Positions 1 to 6,800 of a DNA stretch of 17,545 bases are shown here, piece by piece. Within the stretch, counting starts at the first letter, position 1. Every line of letters begins with the position of its first letter. The notes under the pieces are model-generated. The model searched no databases and was not told where the DNA came from. It was given only the letters and a program-made list of their open reading frames with translations. Both the position numbers and the translations under genes were made by a program. Origin of the DNA: CAYMRB01 sp964392615 (lineage in GTDB: Bacteria; Planctomycetota; UBA8108); contig CAYMRB010000196.1 of NCBI GenBank assembly GCA_964392615.1, forward strand, positions 1 to 17,545, written 5' to 3'.

Positions 1-146
1 TCGGCCAGGTCGGCGATGCGATCTACACGCTGAACTTCAACTTCCTGGGCGGCCCCGCCATCCCGGCGCCGTTCCCGAATTGCGGTCGCAGCACCGACGC
101 CGGCGATGTCGCCCTGGGTTGCGACACGCCGATCGCCTGTCCGTAA
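1..146 (+). CDS. C-terminal end of a secreted protein with dockerin-like tail (5' truncated by window)
   Basis: Only the last 47 codons are present, read in the frame whose first full codon is at base 3 and ending at the TAA at 144-146. The fragment opens with GQVGDAIYTLNFNFLGG, the second half of a dockerin-like EF-hand repeat. A Pro-rich linker and a Cys-containing end (FPNCGRST...ALGCDTP) follow. The protein at 285-3794 ends in nearly the same way (GQVTDAVYILNFNFTGG, then FPECANST...ALGCDVP), so the two are probably neighbouring paralogues or share a C-terminal module. The rest of the protein is outside the window and its function cannot be stated. The tail suggests an exported protein. 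The strong hairpin at 160-200 supports this TAA as a true gene end. Confidence 0.8.
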   Translation, partial: GQVGDAIYTLNFNFLGGPAIPAPFPNCGRSTDAGDVALGCDTPIACP

Positions 147-159
147 GTCTTCCGACCGC

Positions 160-200
160 CCGCCGGGTGCCAAGAGGAGGTTCCGCTTGGCGCCCGGCGG
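160..200 (+). terminator. Strong hairpin terminator after the first gene
   Basis: Left arm 160-174 (CCGCCGGGTGCCAAG) and right arm 186-200 (CTTGGCGCCCGGCGG) pair over 15 bp with one G-U wobble, around an 11-nt loop at 175-185. After a small internal loop, ACC (155-157) can also pair with GGT (202-204). The hairpin begins 13 bp after the TAA stop. The downstream bases (GGTTTCCATCTG) are only mildly T-rich, so this is not a textbook intrinsic terminator, but its position and strength suggest transcription ends or pauses here. It separates the upstream gene from the one starting at 285. Confidence 0.75.
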
Positions 201-273
201 TGGTTTCCATCTGCCTTGATTTCCACGAATCCACAACGTACGGCTCGACGTCAACAAATGAGGAATGCCCTCA

Positions 274-279
274 GGGAGG
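274..279 (+). promoter_or_regulatory. Shine-Dalgarno site that selects the GTG start at 285
   Basis: GGGAGG at 274-279 lies 5 nt before GTG 285-287, the best ribosome-binding site near this gene. The in-frame ATG at 258 and TTG at 216 have no comparable site. Starting at 285 also gives a compact signal peptide (n-region M-H-T-R). Confidence 0.7.
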
Positions 280-284
280 CAAAA

Positions 285-3200
285 GTGCATACCAGAGTCC
301 TGGCGCTCGTAGCGCTGTTCTTTGCCGTCACCCCGGCCGCGCAAGCGGACCTGGTGGCGCACTACACGTTCGATGAAACGCTGGACGACAGCACGGCCAA
401 CGCGAACCACGGCGTGTTCGCCGGAGGCGATACGCCGACGTGGACCGCCGGCTACGACGGCACGGCGAACGGCGCCATTGCGTTCGACGGCGCCGACGAC
501 ATCGTCAACGTGGCGACGGGCACTGGCCTGCCGGTGTCGAACGAGCCCGCGTTTTCTGTCGTGATGTGGGTCCGCGGTGCCGCGGCGCAGAATGACAAGC
601 GCGTGTTCTCGGAGGCCTCCTCGAGCAACAACACCCCGCTGGTCAACATCGGCACGCGCAACACCGGCGCTGTGATGAACAGCTACCTCCGTCCGGGCCC
701 CGGTGCCCGGCAGTCGGTCTTCGGGCCCTTCGACGGCACCTGGCACCAAATCGCGTGGGTCGACAACAACGGTCAGGTCGACTTCTACGTCGATGGCGTT
801 CGCGACCCGGCGAACATGAACTACACCCGGCCCGCCCCGCGGGCGATCGACCGCACCTCGATCGGCGGCATCCAGCGCGCCGCCTCCAGTCACTTCTTCA
901 CCGGCGACATCGACGAGGTGTCGATCTACAACCACGCCCTCACCGAGGACGAGGTCCAGGCGATGGTCCCGACGCCGGGCTGCCCCGACGAAGGCGACAC
1001 GCACTGCTCCGAGCTCGCCGTCGACCACGACGGCTTCGGCGGCGTCACGGCGACCGCGACCGCTTCCGACGACGGCGGCGACGACGTGATCTACACGTTC
1101 ACGATCACGGCCGCGGACGGCTCGAAGCTGCAGTACGGCCCGCAGGTCGAGAACTCGATCGAGTTCACCCTCGCGCGCGGCACCTGGACGATCGCGGTCA
1201 CCGTCGACGACGATCTGGCCTGCTTCGATGAGGCGGACGACGCGACGGTCTCCGCCGAGTTGATCGTCGATCCCGAGCCGCAGCTCATCGCCAAATTCGC
1301 GTTCGACAACGATGCTCTCGATGCGTCCGGCCTGGGCAATGACGGGGTCGTCAGTGGCGACCCGACCTACGTCGAGGGTTTCGACGGCACGCCGCTCGGC
1401 GCGCTCGAATTCGATGGCGACGGCGACCTCGTCGAAGTCACGCACACGCTCGGCTTGCCGCTCTACAACAGCCCAGCCCACACCGTCGCGATGTGGGTCA
1501 AGGGCCCGGTCCAGCGCGACAAGCGCGTCTTCTCCGAGAGCAACACGTCGGGCAACAACACCCCGCTGGTCAATGTCGGCACGCACAACAGCGGTGCGAA
1601 CGGCGCGCTCGACATCTTCATGCGCCCTGGCAACACGACGCTCATCAACCACGCGAAGAGCTCGCGCCCGGCGTTCGATGACACCTGGCACCACATCGCG
1701 TGGGTCGACGACAATGGCCAGGGACTCATGTACATTGACGGCGTCCTCGAGCCGCAGCGCGTCAACTACTCGCGCCCCGGCGCCCACGGCGTCAACGCGA
1801 CGACGATCGGCGGCATCCTCCGCGGCAGCACGTGCTGCCTCTTCACCGGCGCGATCGACGACGTCTGCTTGTTCAACTACGCGCTCAGCGCCGAGGAGAT
1901 CGCCGATCTCATCCCTGAGCCCGAGGACTGCGCCGGCGACGCCGACACGCACTGCGACGACCTCACCGCGGTCGGTCCCGAAGACGAGACCGAGGGCGAA
2001 TACACGGTCACGATGACCGCGACCGACGGCAGCGGCGACGACCCGCTGTGGTACACGTTCTGGGTCGACAACGGCGAGACCGTGACCCAGATCGGCCCGC
2101 AGAACGGCAACGAGATCACGCGCACGCTGACGCCCGGCATGTACACGATCACCGCGACGGTCGACGACGTCATGCTGTGCCGCGACGCCGCTGAAGACGC
2201 CTCGTGCACGCTCGAGCTCGAGGTCCTGAGCGAGCCGGAGATCATGATCTCCGGCTTCGCGCTCGACGGCGACCTGCTCGACTCCGAGCCGGCCGCGAAC
2301 GACGGCACGATGCACACGGGCGAGCCGACCTTCACAGAGGGCGTGGACTGCACCGAGAACGGCGCGCTCGCGCTCGACGGCAGCTCGGGCAATCAGGTCG
2401 TCCTCGGAACCAACGGTCTTCCAGTCACGGGGCGCTCCGCCTTCACGATCGCGATGTGGGTCAAGGGCCCGGCGGGACAGGACGACAAGCGCTTCTACTC
2501 CGAGAGCAACACGGTAGGCAACGGTCGCCCGCTGTTCAACCTCGGGACCGGTCGGAACAGCGACAGCTCGACCGACAAGTTCTCGTTCTACTACCGAGGC
2601 GACAACGGCGTCGCGGTCGACCATCCCAACTCCACGACGACCGTGTTCGACGACACGTGGCACCACTTCGTGTGGTCGGACGACAACGGCACGGTGGTTT
2701 GCTACATCGACGGCGTCCCGGATGCGACCGACTTCAGCTATGCGCGCAACACGCTGACGACCGACGTTGCGACGATCGGCGGCATCCTGCGCGGGGCTGC
2801 TGCCGACCCCGGCAACAACCCGAGCCACGAGTTCACCGGCGCAATCGATGGCGTGATGATCTTCAACTACGCGATCGAGGCCGATGAGGTCGCTGCGATC
2901 TACGGCGACGGCCCGGCGGAGTGCTGCGACGGCCCGGACACGCAGTGCAGCGAGATCGCGATCACCTCTGGTCTGCCCGGCATCTTCATCGCCACGGTCA
3001 CCGCGAGCGACGATTCGGGCGACCCGATCCTGTACACGATCACGGCCGACAACGGCGTCGACGATCCGGTGGTCGTTGGCCCGCAGGAGTCGAATCAGGC
3101 GCGCTTGACGCTTACTCCCGGCTCTTGGACGATCACGGCGTCGGTCGACGACGACCCCGACTGCGACCAGCCGGGCGAGTGCTCGACGACGCTCTACATC

Positions 3201-3794
3201 TGCGACGGCGCCGACACGACTTGCGACGGGCTGACCGTGGTCGGTCCGGAAGGCGACCTGCCGGGCGAGTACACCGCGACGGCGGCGGCGACCGATGCCG
3301 ACGGCGACGCGATCTCGTACGTGTTCACCGCCGACAACGGCGTCGATGACCCCATGGTCATCGGCCCGCAAGAGTCGAACGAGGCGGTGTTCACGCTCGA
3401 CGTCGGTGCCTGGACGATCAGCGTGGCCGTCGACGACGACGCGGACTGCGATGACGCGGCCGGCGAGTGTTCGACGACGGTCGAGGTCCTCGAGCCGGGC
3501 ATCGGTCCGTTCGTCCGCGGCGACTGCAACGGCGACGGCGCCGTGACCGGTCAGGTGACCGACGCGGTCTTCCTGCTCGCGTTCAACTTCACCGGCGGCG
3601 ACATTCCGGGCTGCATGGCGGCCTGCGACGCCAACGGCGACGGTGCCGTGACCGGTCAGGTGACCGACGCGGTGTATATCCTCAACTTCAACTTCACCGG
3701 AGGAATCGCGCCGCCCGCGCCGTTCCCCGAGTGTGCGAACTCCACCCTCGAGACCGACATCGCCCTGGGTTGCGACGTGCCCTGCACGCCGTGA
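285..3794 (+). CDS. Secreted modular protein: three LamG domains, four Cys-bearing Ig-like modules, C-terminal dockerin-like tail
   Basis: The predicted product is about 1169 aa from the GTG at 285, chosen for its ribosome-binding site; an in-frame ATG at 258 would add 9 residues. Residues 1-21 form a signal peptide (MHTRVLALVALFFAVTPAAQA, cut before DLVAHY). LamG/concanavalin-A-like domains lie at about 22-228, 333-545 and 652-875. Each has the G-A-L-x-F-D-G, MWV(K/R)G, DKR(V/F), TWH, YIDGV and F(T)GxID motifs typical of this family. Between and after them are four modules at about 233-332, 549-651, 880-972 and 973-1075. Each starts with C...DT(H/Q/T)C and carries GPQxxN and G(T/M/S/A)(W/Y)TI..VDD(D/V). 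Residues 1080-1150 hold two EF-hand-like loops (DCNGDGAVTGQVTDAV and DANGDGAVTGQVTDAV). The protein is probably extracellular or on the cell surface; LamG folds often bind sugars or proteins, but the ligand here is unknown. No enzymatic domain is visible. Terminator-like hairpins flank it, so it is probably monocistronic. Confidence 0.88.
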   Translation: MHTRVLALVALFFAVTPAAQADLVAHYTFDETLDDSTANANHGVFAGGDTPTWTAGYDGTANGAIAFDGADDIVNVATGTGLPVSNEPAFSVVMWVRGAAAQNDKRVFSEASSSNNTPLVNIGTRNTGAVMNSYLRPGPGARQSVFGPFDGTWHQIAWVDNNGQVDFYVDGVRDPANMNYTRPAPRAIDRTSIGGIQRAASSHFFTGDIDEVSIYNHALTEDEVQAMVPTPGCPDEGDTHCSELAVDHDGFGGVTATATASDDGGDDVIYTFTITAADGSKLQYGPQVENSIEFTLARGTWTIAVTVDDDLACFDEADDATVSAELIVDPEPQLIAKFAFDNDALDASGLGNDGVVSGDPTYVEGFDGTPLGALEFDGDGDLVEVTHTLGLPLYNSPAHTVAMWVKGPVQRDKRVFSESNTSGNNTPLVNVGTHNSGANGALDIFMRPGNTTLINHAKSSRPAFDDTWHHIAWVDDNGQGLMYIDGVLEPQRVNYSRPGAHGVNATTIGGILRGSTCCLFTGAIDDVCLFNYALSAEEIADLIPEPEDCAGDADTHCDDLTAVGPEDETEGEYTVTMTATDGSGDDPLWYTFWVDNGETVTQIGPQNGNEITRTLTPGMYTITATVDDVMLCRDAAEDASCTLELEVLSEPEIMISGFALDGDLLDSEPAANDGTMHTGEPTFTEGVDCTENGALALDGSSGNQVVLGTNGLPVTGRSAFTIAMWVKGPAGQDDKRFYSESNTVGNGRPLFNLGTGRNSDSSTDKFSFYYRGDNGVAVDHPNSTTTVFDDTWHHFVWSDDNGTVVCYIDGVPDATDFSYARNTLTTDVATIGGILRGAAADPGNNPSHEFTGAIDGVMIFNYAIEADEVAAIYGDGPAECCDGPDTQCSEIAITSGLPGIFIATVTASDDSGDPILYTITADNGVDDPVVVGPQESNQARLTLTPGSWTITASVDDDPDCDQPGECSTTLYICDGADTTCDGLTVVGPEGDLPGEYTATAAATDADGDAISYVFTADNGVDDPMVIGPQESNEAVFTLDVGAWTISVAVDDDADCDDAAGECSTTVEVLEPGIGPFVRGDCNGDGAVTGQVTDAVFLLAFNFTGGDIPGCMAACDANGDGAVTGQVTDAVYILNFNFTGGIAPPAPFPECANSTLETDIALGCDVPCTP
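2922..3497 (+). repeat. Tandem pair of Ig-like module repeats (copies 3 and 4) within the LamG gene
   Basis: Copies 3 (2922-3200) and 4 (3201-3497) are adjacent, with no LamG domain between them. They share near-identical cores such as TADNGVDDPVVVGPQESNQA versus TADNGVDDPMVIGPQESNEA, and both end in VDDDxDCDxxxxECSTT. Copies 1 (981-1280) and 2 (1929-2237) are more diverged. This suggests a recent internal duplication of the last module. Confidence 0.7.
3531..3673 (+). repeat. Near-identical 38-bp direct repeats encoding the two EF-hand loops of the dockerin-like tail
   Basis: Bases 3531-3568 and 3636-3673 are the same over 38 positions except for one base (GGCGACGGC versus GGCGACGGT at the start). 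They lie 105 bp (35 codons) apart and each encodes GDGAVTGQVTDAV. Dockerin repeats are normally similar in protein but diverged in DNA, so near-identity here points to recent duplication or gene conversion. Confidence 0.75.
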
Positions 3795-3821
3795 TGCCAT
3801 GATTTCGGTCTGAGAACCCTC

Positions 3822-3861
3822 AGGGCCCGGGGAGCATGCCACGGCGCGCTTTCCGGGCCCT
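3822..3861 (+). terminator. Strong hairpin terminator after the LamG gene
   Basis: Left arm 3822-3835 (AGGGCCCGGGGAGC) pairs with right arm 3848-3861 (GCTTTCCGGGCCCT) over 14 bp with two G-U wobbles, around a 12-nt loop. It lies 27 bp after the TGA stop at 3792-3794. The following TCCTCTTC is T-rich but not a clean T-tract. The ATG at 3836, a formally possible start for the next gene, lies exactly at the start of the loop, which argues against its use as a start codon. Confidence 0.8.
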
Positions 3862-3895
3862 TCCTCTTCGGCCCGCCGAGTATCATCAGGGAATA

Positions 3896-6800
3896 ATGAA
3901 GAACGGGTGGCGCATCGCGAACATCGCAGCCCCGCTGGCGGTCCTGCTAGCGGTCTGGATCGCTCCTCGCGACGCGACATGCGCCCCCGTGATCAGCGAG
4001 TTTCTCGCCAGCGGCAGTCGCCTGCTCGACGAAGACGGCGACGCCTCCGATTGGATCGAAATCCTCAACCCGGGTCCGGGTGCGGTCGACCTCTCGCTCT
4101 GGTACCTGAGCGACGACGCCGGCAATCTGCGCCGGTGGCGCCTTCCGGACTCGCCCGACCTCGTGCTCGCTCCCGGCGAGTACCTCGTCGTCTTCGCGTC
4201 GGGCAAGAACCGTCACGGCCCGCAGCTGCATGCGAGCTTCGCGCTGTCGAGTGACGGCGAGTTTCTCGCTCTCGTCGAGCCCGACGGCCTGACGATCGCG
4301 CACGCCTACGCGCCGAGCTATCCGCGACAGCGCGACGGGGCGTCGTACGGTCTGACGACACACAGCGAGACGTTCGTCGCCGCCGACGCGTCGGCCTCCG
4401 TGCTCGTGCCGACCGACGGCACGCTCGGCACGGCGTGGCCGGCGAGCGACTTCGCCCCTGGCGTCGAGTGGACCGACGGTCACCTCGGTGTCGGTTTCGA
4501 CCGTTCGGAAGAGCCGCAGGTCGTCCCCGAGGGCCTGGTCGGCTACTGGAGCTTCGATGCGCACCTCGACGACGCCGCGAACGGCAACGACGGCGTGTTT
4601 CGCGGCGCGGCGGAGCCGAACTGGGTCGACGGCTTCGACGGAGAGCCCCTCGGCGCGATTCGCCTCGACGGCGTCGATGACTACGTCGAGGTCACGCATC
4701 GCGTCGATCTGCCGATCTACGACCACGCGGCGTTCTCCGTCTCGATGTGGGTCAAGGGAGGGCCGCAACCGGACAAGCGCGTGTTCTCGGAGGGCAGCGC
4801 CTCGACGAGCAGGCCGGTCTTCAACATCGGCACGGACAACACCGGAGGGTCGGGCGCGGTCGATATCTACATCCGCGATGCCGGTGGCAGCACCGCTCAC
4901 TCGCACACGCACTCGGCGAGCGCGGCGTTCGACGATGCGTGGCACCACATCGCGTGGGTCGACGACGACGGCGACGCGACGCTGTGGATCGACGGCGTCC
5001 GCGACACGACGAACTTCTCCTACGCGCGACCCGATCTTCCCGTCAACCGCACGTCGATCGGCGCGATCCTCCGCGCGGCAGACAGCCACCACTTCGACGG
5101 CGTGATCGACGACGTCAGCCTCTGGAACCGCACGCTGACGCCCGGAGAAATCGTCGAACTCGCCGGCGGCGCCCACCCCACCGGGATCGGCGGCAGCGGC
5201 TACCGCGCCCACATCCGCACCGACCTCGAAGCGACGATGCTCGACGCGGGGCACTCCGGGGCGTACCTGCGCGTTCCGTTCGCCCCCGACGATCTCGACG
5301 CGCTCGCGACGCTGACCTTGCGCGTGCGCTACGACGACGGCTTCGTCGCCTACCTCAACGGTGTCGAGGTCGCACGCCGCAACGCGCCCGCGGACTCGAC
5401 GTGGAACTCGCTCGCCACGCTCGAGCGCGAGCCTGCCGACGCTCTCACGGTCGAAGTCATCGACCTGAGCGACCGCCTCGACCTGTTGCGCCCGGATGCC
5501 AACGTGCTCGCCGTCCACGCGCTCAACGCGGCAGCCGACGACCCGGACTTCCTGTTCGCGGCCGAGCTGACCGGCGCCGGCGAACTCGTCGCGGAGGCAC
5601 GCTACTTCACGACGCCGACTCCGGGCGCGCCGAACGGCGGCGGCTCGATCGATTGGGTCGCCGACACGACCTTCAGCGTCGATCGCGGCCTCTTCTTCGA
5701 TCCGTTCGACGTTGCGGTCGACACCGCGACGGAGGGCGCGACCATCCGCTACACCATCGACGGTAGCGAGCCGACCGCGACGCACGGCGAGGTCTACTCC
5801 GGCCCGCTTCGCATCGACACGACGACGACACTGCGCGCTGCCGCGTTCCGCGACGGCTTCGAGCCCTCGAATATCGACACGCAGAGCTACATCTTCCCCG
5901 ACCACGTGCTGCGGCAGACGCGACCGGCGGGCTATCCGACGACGTGGTCCGGCACACCCGCCGCGTACGACATGAACCCGGCGATCGTCGATGATCCGGA
6001 CTTCGCCGACTCGATGGTCGATTCGCTCCTGTCGCTGCAGAGCGTGTCCGTCGTCCTGCCGTTCGACTCGCTGATCGGTCCGTCGGGCATCTACTCGAAC
6101 CCGCAGAACTCCGGCCGCGGCTGGGAGCGCGCCTCCTCGTTGGAGCTGCTGCGCGCCGACGGTCGCGGCGGCTTTCAGGTCGACGCCGGCGTGCGCATCA
6201 CCGGCAACCGCAGCCGTGGCCCCGGAAACTCGCCGAAGCACGGCTTGCGGTTCATCTTCCGCGGCGAATACGGCGCCACGAAGCTGCGCTACAAGCTCTT
6301 CGAGGACTCTCCGGTCGAGCGCTTCGACACGATCTCCGTGAAGCCGAACGCGTTCGACTCATGGGTGTCGGTCGACTCGTCGCAACGTCAGGGCGCGACG
6401 TACATCCGCGATCACTGGGTGCGTGACGCGCAACGCGACACCGGCCACCCGACGTCGCACGGCTTCTGGGTGCACCTGTACATCAACGGGATCTACTGGG
6501 GCGTCTACGACCTCGGCGAGCGTCCGGACGCGTCGTTCGGCGCCTCCTATTGGGGCGGCGACAAGGAGAACTGGGACGCGATCAAGAACCACGAAGAGGT
6601 GGTCGACGGCAACATCACGGCATACCGCGAGCTCGACGCGCTTCGTGCGACCGATCTCTCGACACCCGACGGCTGGGACGCCTTCCGCCAGTACGTCGAC
6701 GTCGAGAACATGACCGACTACATGATCGCCAACATGGTCGCGCCGGCCACCGATTGGCCCGGCAATTACTACATGGTGCGCGAGCGACGCCCGGGCGCCG

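Noticed and set aside
175..216. AGGAGG in the loop of the first hairpin followed by TTG 187 and a ten-codon open frame
   Set aside because: The frame is very short, shows no similarity to anything, and its start lies in the hairpin's right arm, so it is probably chance.
216..284. Upstream starts for the LamG gene (TTG 216, ATG 258)
   Set aside because: Neither has a good ribosome-binding site. GTG 285 has GGGAGG at ideal spacing and gives a clean signal peptide.
201..284. Promoter for the LamG gene
   Set aside because: A TTGATT at 217-221 region has no matching -10 box at proper spacing; nothing strong enough to call.
3947..6241. Long minus-strand open frame of 764 codons opposite the first CotH gene
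   Set aside because: Its translation is Arg/Val/Ala-rich with no recognisable domain. Long antisense frames are expected opposite GC-rich genes, and the plus strand has clear domains throughout.
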